From Bacteroidales bacterium UBA5507 (GTDB taxonomy: Bacteria > Bacteroidota > Bacteroidia > Bacteroidales > Lentimicrobiaceae), in assembly GCA_002426195.1 (NCBI GenBank), contig DIOT01000007.1, forward strand, positions 86,989 through 150,988: DNA of 64,000 nt, read 5' to 3'. The notes under the pieces were generated by a model. It saw only the letters and a list, made by a program, of their open reading frames with translations. It was not told the DNA's origin and ran no database searches. A program made the position numbers and the translations under genes. Every line of letters begins with the position of its first letter. The stretch's first letter is position 1. Of the stretch, positions 54,940 to 63,746 are shown piece after piece.

Positions 54940-56358
54940 TCAGGAACCTGCATGTTCATCCTTTTCAGATATCTGACTAATAGTCCCTTTAACAATATAC
55001 TGATAAGTCTCTACCTCAAGTTCATTCCCCTTTATGGCCATATTACTATCGCTTAGTAACTTACCGTTGACTCTCAGAATAGAATAGCCTCTTTTGAGGA
55101 CATTTGCAGGATCAAGAAGTTGTATATGTTGTTTATGTTCATTTAACTTATTCCTATGCAAAAATAAGTATTGATTTCCTGAACTGCGCAGTCTGTTGCC
55201 TGAATTTTGCAATTCGGTATTCATTGCCAGGATTTTCTTAAATGAGCCGTAGGATATTGATTGCATTAGCCGGTTAAGTGTAATCTCTGTATTTAAAACT
55301 CTTTGCCTCACCCTAGGTCTTAATTTTTCACCTAAATTAAGAACCGATGTTTTATACTCTTTAAGCAGCCATTCTGACAACGCCTCAATTTCTGACCGAA
55401 AATCAATAACCTTCCGTGAAGATTCCGTTAGTATGTTATTGGAATAATCTCTCAATGAATTAAAGATATCTAGCAGTTGCTTGTCAGCTTCATAAAAACC
55501 TGCAATGATAAAGTGTGCAACATCAGTTGGTGTAATCTTGTTAACACTCGCAACCATCTCAGTGACAGTTTCATTAGTAGAGTGACCTATTCCGGTTATA
55601 ACAGGCAATGGAAATAAGGCAACTGCACGTGCCAGTTGAATATTATCGTAGCACGACAACCCAACATCATCACCTCCACCCCTAACGATAACAACCCCAT
55701 CAAAAAGATATGTCTGCCTGCTTATTTCATTCAGTCTTGCAGTCATAGTTTCAACTGCACCTCTACCCTGAAGTACAGCAGGAAACAAGGTAGTGTTCAC
55801 AACATAACCCTGCGGATTATTACGGAGAGTAACCATTAAGTCATTATAACCTTTACTGGATTCCACTGAAATGACAGCAATGCGCTTGAAGAAAAGTGGT
55901 AACTCAAGCTCTCTGTTTCGAATAAACGAGCCATCACTCTTGAGTAATTCAATGGTTTTCATCTTCTCCCTGGCCATTTCGCCTAAGGTGTACAAAGGCT
56001 CAATATCCACGATTTGAAGCGACAGACCGTATTGGGATGAAAATTTCACATAGGCTAAAAACATTATTTCGAGACCTTCGCGAAATATTTCACCTGTTAC
56101 TTGTTCAAATTTTTGTGTGATATAGAACAGGTCTTCCTTCCAGATAGTAGCTTTTAACTGTGCTTTTACTTTTCCCTCGGATTTCTCCACCATTAATGGA
56201 AAACAATGACCACTAACAGGATAGAGATTGAGTGCAGAGATTTCCGCTTTGATCCAATACGGTGATTCATAGAACTTTTCAAACATGCGAGCAATGCTCT
56301 CTGTAATCTCAGAAAGATTATAAACTCTTTTTGATTTGAATTCAGTTCCGTATTTCAT
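54940..56358 (-). CDS. xseA: Exodeoxyribonuclease VII large subunit
   Basis: XseA is the catalytic subunit of exonuclease VII. The product has 472 residues from the ATG at 56356-56358. An N-terminal OB-fold domain binds DNA (YNLSEITESIARMFEKFYESPYWIKAEISALNLYPVSGHCFPLMVEK), then the catalytic domain with ISVESSKGYNDLMVTLRNN, FDGVVIVRGGGDDVGLSCYDNIQLARAVALFPLPVITGIGHSTNETVTEMVA, a coiled-coil region and the C-terminal RGYSILRVNGKLL. An upstream in-frame TTG (56373) is ruled out by a -7 element that overlaps it. It is followed by xseB. Confidence 0.96.
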   Translation of the reverse strand: MKYGTEFKSKRVYNLSEITESIARMFEKFYESPYWIKAEISALNLYPVSGHCFPLMVEKSEGKVKAQLKATIWKEDLFYITQKFEQVTGEIFREGLEIMFLAYVKFSSQYGLSLQIVDIEPLYTLGEMAREKMKTIELLKSDGSFIRNRELELPLFFKRIAVISVESSKGYNDLMVTLRNNPQGYVVNTTLFPAVLQGRGAVETMTARLNEISRQTYLFDGVVIVRGGGDDVGLSCYDNIQLARAVALFPLPVITGIGHSTNETVTEMVASVNKITPTDVAHFIIAGFYEADKQLLDIFNSLRDYSNNILTESSRKVIDFRSEIEALSEWLLKEYKTSVLNLGEKLRPRVRQRVLNTEITLNRLMQSISYGSFKKILAMNTELQNSGNRLRSSGNQYLFLHRNKLNEHKQHIQLLDPANVLKRGYSILRVNGKLLSDSNMAIKGNELEVETYQYIVKGTISQISEKDEHAGS

Positions 56359-56370
56359 CTGTTTCAAGAT

Positions 56371-56378
56371 CAAAGTTA
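56371..56378 (-). promoter_or_regulatory. Predicted -7 element of xseAB
   Basis: The minus strand reads TAACTTTG (8/8 match to TAnnTTTG), 12 bp before the ATG at 56358. It overlaps the alternative TTG start and therefore decides the start. Confidence 0.55.
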
Positions 56379-56436
56379 CACAAAAACAGCCTATCTGTTA
56401 AAGATATTTTGTGTTAACCTCAACAAGATCATGCTT

Positions 56437-56476
56437 ATTATTGTTGTTGAATTGTTCAACATATAACAACAATAAT
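56437..56476 (+). promoter_or_regulatory. Inverted repeat immediately before the sixA start codon
   Basis: A perfect 12-bp inverted repeat (ATTATTGTTGTT at 56437-56448, AACAACAATAAT at 56465-56476) ends one base before the sixA ATG. A second, mutually exclusive hairpin (GTTGAA at 56446-56451, TTCAAC at 56455-56460) lies inside it. The structure would cover the ribosome-binding region, so it could control translation, or be an operator. Confidence 0.45.
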
Positions 56477-56477
56477 T

Positions 56478-56951
56478 ATGAAGACACTCTATCTGATGCG
56501 TCATGCAAAAGCCTACCAGGAAAGAGATAAGTACAAAGATTTCGACAGGCCGCTAACATCCCAGGGCATAGAAGATACTAAAAGAATTGCCGCCCAGCTA
56601 AAAACACAGAATATTGAGATTAAGAATATTGTATGCAGTCCATCGGTAAGAACTAAAGAGACTGCATCAGCCCTTGCTTCAGAGTTGGGCATAGCCAAAA
56701 ATACTATCTTAATGGATGAATCTCTATACGATTCAGCTGATTTTGAGGATTGTGTTTATAGTTTACCTGACGAATGGGATCATGCTCTGTTAATTGGACA
56801 TAATCCGTCAATAACTCAGTTCGCATCACAATTAACCACAATTTCCGAGTCAATCCCAACTGCCGGAGTAATCGGAGTAGTTATAAATATTGACAAATGG
56901 TCTGATTTGTTTTCTGTTACCGCGACACTTAAACTAAATCTGAATCCATAA
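56478..56951 (+). CDS. sixA: SixA-type phosphohistidine phosphatase
   Basis: The 157-residue protein belongs to the histidine phosphatase superfamily; SixA removes phosphate from histidine in phosphotransfer proteins. Catalytic motifs are LMRHAKA (RHG variant, residues 6-12), the family mark DFDRPLTSQG, VCSPSVRTKETA and LLIGHNPSITQFAS with the second His. Length is typical for SixA, much shorter than phosphoglycerate mutases. The client protein is unknown. An inverted repeat sits directly before its start. Confidence 0.9.
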   Translation: MKTLYLMRHAKAYQERDKYKDFDRPLTSQGIEDTKRIAAQLKTQNIEIKNIVCSPSVRTKETASALASELGIAKNTILMDESLYDSADFEDCVYSLPDEWDHALLIGHNPSITQFASQLTTISESIPTAGVIGVVINIDKWSDLFSVTATLKLNLNP

Positions 56952-57014
56952 CCACAGCTATAAAGGCTTCGGCCACCTGCTCCATTAATCCCGGTTTCTA
57001 ACCTTACGGGCAAA

Positions 57015-58025
57015 TTATCCGATTTTCTGCACCAGATCAGCAAGCCGGTGAGCATAGCCTGATTCGTTATCATACCAGGCAACTATCTTAACGAGGTTTT
57101 TATTATCACCTAACACTGAGGTCAGACCTGCATCAAAAATCGCTGAGTGAGGATTTCCAATAATATCTATCGATACAATCGGATCACTTGTATATTGTAG
57201 AATCCCTTTAAGGTAACCCTGGGCTGCGTCTTTAAAAGCATTGTTAATCTCGTCAATACTCGTTGATTTCCTTACAGTGCAAGTTAAATCGGTTAAGGAG
57301 CCATTAGGTACCGGCACCCTGATGCCGGCACCACCCAGATTGTTAGTAAGATGCGGAAAAATTCTGGTAGCTGCTTTTGCAGCTCCGGTAGTAGTTGGGA
57401 TAATACTGTATGCTGCAGCTCTTGCCCGGCGTAAATCAGCATGCGGAGCATCGATAAGGTTTTGATCTCTTGTATAAGAATGCACTGTGGTTATAAAACC
57501 TTCGGCAATGCCCCAGTTATCATCAAGAACCTTAATCATGGGTGCAACGCAGTTTGTGGTACAGGAAGAGTTTGAAAGAATATAATCGGTTGGCTCAATG
57601 ATGTGGTCATTGATTCCCAGTACTATATACTTTACATCCTGTTGTTCGTCCTTAGCCGGTGCTGATATTATAACTTTACGTGCACCTGCATTGATATGTT
57701 TTTGCGCTGAAGGTCTGTCAACAGACTTCCCGGTTGACTCAATAACAACATCAATGCCCAGTTCGCCCCAGTTAATATCGCCGGGTTGAGGTTTGCAAAA
57801 AACTTTTATTGATTTCCCGTTAACAACGAGATAATCATTCTCAACATGTACTTCACCCTGAAAGATTCCGTGGACTGAGTCGTATTTAAGCAAATGACAA
57901 AGAGTTTCGGGTTCTGTAAGATCATTTACCGCAACAACTTCTATGTTCTCTTTTTTTAATAATGCCCTGAAGGTGATTCGGCCAATTCGGCCAAATCCAT
58001 TGATAGCCACTTTTATAGTACTCAT
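57015..58025 (-). CDS. gapA: Glyceraldehyde-3-phosphate dehydrogenase
   Basis: GAPDH converts glyceraldehyde 3-phosphate to 1,3-bisphosphoglycerate with NAD. The 336-residue protein has KVAINGFGRIGRITFRAL for NAD binding, Asp35 suggesting NAD over NADP, the catalytic Cys155 in SNSSCTTNC, TVHSYTRDQNLIDAPH and the C-terminal WYDNESGYAHRLADL. The ATG at 58023-58025 is chosen because a -7 element at 58050-58057 overlaps the longer in-frame start at 58052. It converges on sixA. Confidence 0.97.
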   Translation of the reverse strand: MSTIKVAINGFGRIGRITFRALLKKENIEVVAVNDLTEPETLCHLLKYDSVHGIFQGEVHVENDYLVVNGKSIKVFCKPQPGDINWGELGIDVVIESTGKSVDRPSAQKHINAGARKVIISAPAKDEQQDVKYIVLGINDHIIEPTDYILSNSSCTTNCVAPMIKVLDDNWGIAEGFITTVHSYTRDQNLIDAPHADLRRARAAAYSIIPTTTGAAKAATRIFPHLTNNLGGAGIRVPVPNGSLTDLTCTVRKSTSIDEINNAFKDAAQGYLKGILQYTSDPIVSIDIIGNPHSAIFDAGLTSVLGDNKNLVKIVAWYDNESGYAHRLADLVQKIG

Positions 58026-58049
58026 AGTATATTGCCTCTTTTGGCAGCA

Positions 58050-58057
58050 CAAAAGTA
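58050..58057 (-). promoter_or_regulatory. Predicted -7 element of gapA
   Basis: The minus strand reads TACTTTTG (8/8 match to TAnnTTTG), 24 bp before the ATG at 58025; it excludes the start at 58052. Confidence 0.55.
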
Positions 58058-58208
58058 GAAATATTAAACGTATAAAGAAACTACTACGGTAATCTGTTTA
58101 ATGAGTTGAAACCATATTCTATATGTCGTTTCATTGTATAAAATGGTTATTTTAGCAAACTATAACACTGGCTCCAGAGATCTTGATAAAACATAAAATC
58201 ACATATAC

Positions 58209-59576
58209 ATGGAAAAATTATCAGCTTATCTAAATCAAAACAAAGAAAGGTTCCTCGAAGAACTCTTTGGCTTAATCCGTATACCTTCTATCAGCTCTAT
58301 TTCGGAACATAAACCCGATATGCTAAGAGCTGCCGAATATTGGAAAGAAACAATTTTAAAAGCAGGCGCTGATAAAGCAGATGTAATTCCAACTGCCGGA
58401 AATCCGGTTGTTTATGGTGAGAAAATCATTGACCCTGCAAAGCCAACAGTATTGGTATATGCACATTACGATGTAATGCCGGTTGACCCGATTGACTTAT
58501 GGACTTCTCCTCCATTCGAACCCGAGATCAGGGATGAAAAAATCTGTGCAAGGGGAGCCGACGATGATAAAGGTCAGGCTTTTATGCATGCTAAAGCATT
58601 CGAATCAATGGTTGCAACCGGTGAATTACCCTGTAATGTTAAATTCATGATTGAAGGTGAGGAAGAAATTGGTTCGCCAAATCTCGAAAAGTTCTGCGTT
58701 GATCATAAGGACATGCTTAAAGCCGACATCATCCTTGTTTCTGATACAAGTATGATTGGTCAGGATAAACCAAGTATCACTGTTGGATTAAGGGGACTGG
58801 CTTACCTTGAAGTAGAAGTAACCGGACCAAACCGCGATCTGCATTCAGGCTTATTCGGTGGTGCTGTAGCTAATCCGATAAATATTCTTTCTAAAATGAT
58901 CGCTTCCCTTACTGATGAGCAAAACAGGATAACCATCCCGGGATTCTACGACAAGGTTATAGAACTATCACCCGAAGAACGCGCTGAGATGGCAAAAGCA
59001 CCTTTTAGTCTTGATGACTACAAGAAAGCTCTTGACATAAAAGAAGTTCACGGAGAGGCAGGATATTCAACGATTGAAAGAACAGGTATTCGCCCAACGC
59101 TTGATGTTTGTGGTATTTGGGGAGGTTATACCGGTGAAGGTGCAAAAACTGTACTTCCATCTAAAGCATATGCAAAAATTTCAATGCGACTGGTACCCAA
59201 TCAGGATCATGAAGAAATTTCAGTACTCTTCCAAAAACATTTCGAGAGTATAGCCCCTGCATCAGTAAAAGTGAAAGTTACAAATCTTCATGGAGGTCAA
59301 GGGTATGTTTCGCCAACAGGCGATAAAGCTTATATCGCTGCCAGTAAAGCTTATGAAAAGACCTTTGGCAGGAAACCTATTCCTTTCCGTAGTGGTGGTA
59401 GCATCCCAATCATTTCAACCTTTGAAAGAGTGCTTGGAATCAAATCCATACTAATGGGATTTGGGCTTGAATCTGATGCAATTCATTCACCAAATGAGAA
59501 CTATCCACTGTTTAATTTTTACAAAGGAATAGAAACAATTCCATGGTTTTACAAGTATTACACTGAGAATGCATAA
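58209..59576 (+). CDS. M20 family dipeptidase
   Basis: The 455-residue cytoplasmic metallopeptidase belongs to M20/ArgE/DapE. Zinc-binding and catalytic motifs are VLVYAHYDVMPVDP (His-x-Asp), CARGADDDKGQ, IEGEEEIGSPNL (Glu-Glu) and VSDTSM; the dimerisation domain follows (about 205-350, GLRGLAYLEVEVTGPNRDLHSGLFGG), and the last ligand is in ESDAIHSPNENY. The HYDVMPVDP form and length match the dipeptidase/carnosinase branch, so it probably hydrolyses dipeptides with broad specificity. A strong hairpin lies directly after the stop. Confidence 0.92.
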   Translation: MEKLSAYLNQNKERFLEELFGLIRIPSISSISEHKPDMLRAAEYWKETILKAGADKADVIPTAGNPVVYGEKIIDPAKPTVLVYAHYDVMPVDPIDLWTSPPFEPEIRDEKICARGADDDKGQAFMHAKAFESMVATGELPCNVKFMIEGEEEIGSPNLEKFCVDHKDMLKADIILVSDTSMIGQDKPSITVGLRGLAYLEVEVTGPNRDLHSGLFGGAVANPINILSKMIASLTDEQNRITIPGFYDKVIELSPEERAEMAKAPFSLDDYKKALDIKEVHGEAGYSTIERTGIRPTLDVCGIWGGYTGEGAKTVLPSKAYAKISMRLVPNQDHEEISVLFQKHFESIAPASVKVKVTNLHGGQGYVSPTGDKAYIAASKAYEKTFGRKPIPFRSGGSIPIISTFERVLGIKSILMGFGLESDAIHSPNENYPLFNFYKGIETIPWFYKYYTENA

Positions 59577-59583
59577 CATAAAA

Positions 59584-59618
59584 CTCCGTATACCCCTTTC
59601 TTTCAGGGGTATACGGAG
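59584..59618 (+). other. Long perfect hairpin between the dipeptidase and xth genes
   Basis: A perfect 14-bp stem (59584-59597 and 59605-59618, core CTCCGTATAC/GTATACGGAG) with a 7-nt loop begins 8 bp after the dipeptidase stop. It is followed by ATTAAAATAAAA rather than a T-run, so it is more likely an RNA-stabilising or processing structure than a simple terminator. Confidence 0.55.
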
Positions 59619-59641
59619 ATTAAAATAAAAGCAGTCGGCCG

Positions 59642-60418
59642 ATGATAAAAATAGCTACTTATAATGTTAATGGCATAAACGGAAGATTGCCCGTTCTATT
59701 GAGGTGGTTGAATGAAACATCACCTGACATTGTTTGCCTTCAGGAGTTAAAAGCTCCACAGGAAAAATTTCCGCTTAATGATATTATTAATGCAGGATAC
59801 CATTCCATATGGCACGGACAAAAAAGTTGGAATGGAGTTGCCATCCTTACAAAAGAATCTCCTGCGCAGGAAATACGTCGGGAATTACCGGGAGATCCTG
59901 AAGATGAAGCCAGTCGTTATTTAGAGGCAATAGTTAATGGAATAACCATAGGTTGCCTGTATCTTCCGAATGGGAATCCGGCACCTGGACCGAAATTTGA
60001 TTATAAATTAAAGTGGTTCGATCGGCTTATATCTCATGCCAGTGAGTTGATTTCATCAGGTAATCCCGTTATCTTAACCGGCGATTTCAATGTAATACCT
60101 TCTGAAATAGATGTTTACAAACCTGAAAGATGGACAAAAGATGCATTGTTCCGACCAGAAACCAGAGGTGCTTTCAAATCGCTGATGAGCCAGGGTTGGA
60201 CAGATGCTATAAGGGCACTTTATCCTGACGAGGTAATCTATACATTTTGGGATTATTTCAGAAATAACTATGAAAGAAACGCAGGTTTAAGAATAGATCA
60301 CTTTCTGTTAAGTCCTTCAATTTCAGATAAGCTTATAGAGGCAGAAGTAGACAGGAACGTGAGGGGCTGGGAAAAGAGCAGCGATCACGCTCCTGTTTGG
60401 ATAAAAATAAATGAATAA
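59642..60418 (+). CDS. xth: Exodeoxyribonuclease III
   Basis: Exonuclease III cuts DNA at abasic sites during base excision repair. The 258-residue protein has the endonuclease/exonuclease/phosphatase motifs: IATYNVNGINGRL, CLQELKAP (metal-binding Glu), LTGDFNVIPSEIDVYKPERW, GLRIDHFLLSP and SSDHAPVWIKI (catalytic Asp-His). Length is typical. It follows the dipeptidase by 65 bp with a hairpin between. Confidence 0.95.
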   Translation: MIKIATYNVNGINGRLPVLLRWLNETSPDIVCLQELKAPQEKFPLNDIINAGYHSIWHGQKSWNGVAILTKESPAQEIRRELPGDPEDEASRYLEAIVNGITIGCLYLPNGNPAPGPKFDYKLKWFDRLISHASELISSGNPVILTGDFNVIPSEIDVYKPERWTKDALFRPETRGAFKSLMSQGWTDAIRALYPDEVIYTFWDYFRNNYERNAGLRIDHFLLSPSISDKLIEAEVDRNVRGWEKSSDHAPVWIKINE

Positions 60419-60431
60419 TTTACAATTGGGC

Positions 60432-60866
60432 TTAGTATTCATTTTCCTTTAAAGGGCAATCAACCATCCAGTTGATTCCGAACTTGTCGGTTGTCATTCC
60501 AAACAAAGAGCCCCAAAAAGTTTTTTGCATAGGCATCGAGACTTTTCCTGCAGACGAAATCAAATCGAAAATTTTATTAGCTTCGTCTACAGATTTTGCA
60601 CTATAGGATAAAGTAAAATTTGAGCCCTCTACGATATCCTTTTCCATAGACGATGGGACATCACTTCCCATAATCATACTACCGTCGTCAAGAACAAGAG
60701 CAACATGCATGACTTTTTCAGCGTCTTCCGGGCCGCTCTGATATTCAGGCGGTGTATCTTTAAAACGTTGTATAAAATTAAACTCACCACCAAAGACTGA
60801 CTTATAGAAATTAAAAACTTCTTCACAATTGCCTTTAAAATTCAGATATGGATTGATTTTAACCAT
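60432..60866 (-). CDS. PhnB-like VOC superfamily protein
   Basis: From the ATG at 60864-60866 the product has 144 residues (a longer start at 60890 adds eight non-conserved residues). It is a PhnB/YjdN-type protein of the vicinal oxygen chelate fold: MVKINPYLNFKGNCEEVFNFYKSVFGGEF, VMHVALVLDDGSMIMGSDVP, and the closing QKTFWGSLFGMTTDKFGINWMVDCP. The family lacks an established enzyme activity. It is a single gene convergent with xth. Confidence 0.88.
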   Translation of the reverse strand: MVKINPYLNFKGNCEEVFNFYKSVFGGEFNFIQRFKDTPPEYQSGPEDAEKVMHVALVLDDGSMIMGSDVPSSMEKDIVEGSNFTLSYSAKSVDEANKIFDLISSAGKVSMPMQKTFWGSLFGMTTDKFGINWMVDCPLKENEY

Positions 60867-61163
60867 GACGATACTTTTTAAATGAAACAATAGTTTTTAA
60901 GACAAACAAAATACCATCGGGGTAGTTTCAAAATAAAGTTATAAAAGGAAATAATATTTACGAATATCTTGAAAAACCATACACTTATCCTTCAAAACCT
61001 TACGCTGGATAAACGGATGGGTGTTTTTGGTTAATTTTTTGAACATTTATTGTTTTTATATTTTTTTTCATTAAATTGCAATCGATTTTTCAGAGGTAAA
61101 GAACATAAAAATATGTAATAATTAGCTTAAAATCGAATCAATTAATCAACCAACACCACAAAC

Positions 61164-62177
61164 ATGAAAAAAACTATTACTTTCCTCTTATTTCTATTAA
61201 TATCAGGAATCATCTTTTCTTGTAAAAAAGAAACTCCAAACGAAGTACAATCGCTTAATGTAAGTGATAACAAGGTGTCCTCATTAGTGCGGAACTTTAA
61301 GCAATTTGGCTCTGCAGGTCTTAAGTCTTCATGGGAAGTATCCCCTGACAGTGCGATATGGTATCTGGGAGCGACAGCTAATTACACTTACGGGGACGCC
61401 TCCCGTGAAACAGAAAACACCTGGACGGATACCTGCTTTTTTGCTATTCCCATGGCAAATCAAAAAGTGACTGTCTCAGTATTATTTAATAAATACGCTG
61501 AGCTGATTGATAAACTCAGGGATATGTATCATTCCAGGAACGAAGAGAACAAACAGTTGCTGGCTGTTTCAGTTAAGATATCCAACTATAATACTGATAC
61601 ACTTGTCTGTATGGCTACAGCTACTTTTGCTTATGGGCCTATTCTAGTTTCATGTGTCTTCAATAATACAGACTATTGGTCATTTTGGAAATATTACGGG
61701 AACGGGGGTATTTGCGATGGACCAAATTCAGGAACTCATCCCGAGAGTGACGCAGCCGAAGAAATACAGAAAAGAATTATGGCCTGCAAGGGTGTGCCAA
61801 TGGGAAATTACTACTACGAAAACGTTATTACTGAAACAATTATTGATCCGTTAGAATACCCCATTGACCCCACCTTTAATACGCCGGTAAGCAATGACCG
61901 CTACTCACATCTGTATTGGAATAGTAGCCAATATCCAAATTTTGATGGGTGTATTTCTCCTGCTGATTTGAATTTTTATCTCGCCAAAACTAAAGATCTC
62001 ATTTACAAAGATACAATTAACGGTGGTATTCGACCTGTCGGTTATAGTTTTATTAGTATTGATATGCAAGGTAATGAAGGGATGGAAGCGTGGTACACTT
62101 TGTATTATCATATCGCATTCATTAAATACGGCATATTAAGATTGAGTCCAGACCCTACTTTGAAGCTTGATAATTAG
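61164..62177 (+). CDS. Lipoprotein of unknown function
   Basis: The 337-residue protein has a lipoprotein signal peptide (TFLLFLLISGIIFSC, Cys20). The mature part is polar with scattered cysteines (WTDTCFF, DTLVCMATATF, VSCVFNN, GICDG, MACKG, DGCISP), which could form disulfides in the periplasm or on the surface. No known family was recognised. The T9SS cargo gene starts 35 bp after it, so they are probably co-transcribed. The 274-bp upstream gap is very AT-rich with long T-runs and contains no clear promoter element. Confidence 0.7.
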   Translation: MKKTITFLLFLLISGIIFSCKKETPNEVQSLNVSDNKVSSLVRNFKQFGSAGLKSSWEVSPDSAIWYLGATANYTYGDASRETENTWTDTCFFAIPMANQKVTVSVLFNKYAELIDKLRDMYHSRNEENKQLLAVSVKISNYNTDTLVCMATATFAYGPILVSCVFNNTDYWSFWKYYGNGGICDGPNSGTHPESDAAEEIQKRIMACKGVPMGNYYYENVITETIIDPLEYPIDPTFNTPVSNDRYSHLYWNSSQYPNFDGCISPADLNFYLAKTKDLIYKDTINGGIRPVGYSFISIDMQGNEGMEAWYTLYYHIAFIKYGILRLSPDPTLKLDN

Positions 62178-62212
62178 AATCATCTGATTTGTCTAATTTT
62201 TATCTTATTAAT

Positions 62213-63688
62213 ATGAAATATTTATTACCACTTATTATCTCAATAATCTCCTTGCAATCATTTAGCCAGAATTCATTTGTAAAAAACTTTGGCAATAATT
62301 GCGAAGAAATACCCTTGTGTATTAGGCAAATCGGTTCAAATTATTTTATTGCAGGATATTCCAATTTCAATAAACTCGGACGGATACATCAAGCGCAAAT
62401 TCTTAAATTAAACTCAGAAGGTGAAATTGTTTCCGATTATTTATTCCCATTTCAACCTGAAGGTTATACAGAACTAACCGCAATATTCCCTCTGAATGAA
62501 AGTGAATTCTTAATGGTGGGGGGGTGTAAAGCTGACTTAGAACCTTATGCTCATATTTGGATCTTGAAAGTGGACACTTCTCTAAATATTTTGTGGGATC
62601 GAAAATACATGACGAATAAATCTTTTGTTTCTAATACATATCTGGCTGAAAACAATCAAGGTAATATTCTAATCGGTACTACTTTAGCAACAGATGTCCC
62701 CAATGCAAATAATTCACTTTTCTTTATAGAGATAACAAAACAGGGCGATTCGATCCGGTCTCAGTATATTGATATAGGAAGTCCAACGGGTATGAAAATA
62801 GGTTCTATATTGTACATTGATAACCAATATAAGGCTTTTGTCGGTGGTTTTGGTGAGTATGTGGATTATTCAAGCTTTTGCCAGATACTTCAACTAGACA
62901 CTACACTAAATCTAACTAAAATTCGGCCAATCCCTAATTCTCATATGTTTTATTTGTACGCTGAGAAAGTAAATAATGATCAATACTATATCACAAGCAT
63001 GGCTTATACTCCAACAAATATTTTTGATGTGTCGATTACTAAATTTGATGTTAATGAGAATATTTTAGCCAGCAATCATGCCGGGTCAATAGGTGAGATT
63101 CCTGATTATAGCGCGTTCGTTCACTGCATGACCATTTCTAACAACAACAGTATTTATACCGGTGGATCTGCAAGAGATAACGGCAACTTTTATTCATGTA
63201 CTGAAAATTTATGGAAAGTTCTCATGCTGAGTAACTACGACTCTCTGCTGAATTGCCGGTGGACATACTTTTATGGTAGTGACACGGCCTGTTACACCAT
63301 GAGTACTATGGATGCTACATCCGACGGTGGATGCATAATAGCCGGGATGTTCTATACTCCTGAAAGGCCTGAGAAAATGCTGGATGTGGTTGTGATTAAA
63401 GTTGATAGTATGGGCATTATTACAGGACCAAAGAAAGTCAGGGATTTTGTAAAGAATGCAGTTTTGTATCCTAATCCCGGAAGTGACTACCTGATGATTC
63501 AAAGCGGTCCGCAAATAGCAGGTGCAGAATTCACCTTATTTAATGCTCCCGGCTGCCCTGCTCTTTCAGCAAAACTCGAAAGCTCTACCCAGCAAATAGA
63601 TACACGTATGTTAACTTCCGGCTTGTATCTGTGGCAAATAGTTTACCATGGTAAGATCATTGAACAGGGAAAGTGGATCAAACAATAG
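62213..63688 (+). CDS. T9SS type A cargo, probable beta-propeller protein
   Basis: The 491-residue product (ATG at 62213, the first methionine of the signal peptide MKYLLPLIISIISLQSFSQN) has repeated beta-strand units of the type seen in propeller-like surface proteins: NYFIAGYSNFNKLGRIHQAQILKLNSEGEIVSDYLF, EFLMVGGCKADLEPYAHIWILKVDTSLNILWDRKY, NSIYTGGSARDNGNF and TSDGGCIIAGMFYTPERPEKMLDVVVIKVDSMG. It ends in a type A sorting domain (AVLYPNPGSDYLMIQSG ... LTSGLYLWQIVYHGKIIEQGKWIKQ). Seven or eight such units are expected; ligand unknown. It lies between the lipoprotein and another secreted gene. Confidence 0.88.
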   Translation: MKYLLPLIISIISLQSFSQNSFVKNFGNNCEEIPLCIRQIGSNYFIAGYSNFNKLGRIHQAQILKLNSEGEIVSDYLFPFQPEGYTELTAIFPLNESEFLMVGGCKADLEPYAHIWILKVDTSLNILWDRKYMTNKSFVSNTYLAENNQGNILIGTTLATDVPNANNSLFFIEITKQGDSIRSQYIDIGSPTGMKIGSILYIDNQYKAFVGGFGEYVDYSSFCQILQLDTTLNLTKIRPIPNSHMFYLYAEKVNNDQYYITSMAYTPTNIFDVSITKFDVNENILASNHAGSIGEIPDYSAFVHCMTISNNNSIYTGGSARDNGNFYSCTENLWKVLMLSNYDSLLNCRWTYFYGSDTACYTMSTMDATSDGGCIIAGMFYTPERPEKMLDVVVIKVDSMGIITGPKKVRDFVKNAVLYPNPGSDYLMIQSGPQIAGAEFTLFNAPGCPALSAKLESSTQQIDTRMLTSGLYLWQIVYHGKIIEQGKWIKQ

Positions 63689-63746
63689 TTTCTAAGAATT
63701 ATTAAACAGACTTTAAAACAGATAACAACCAACTAAACCAAATAAC

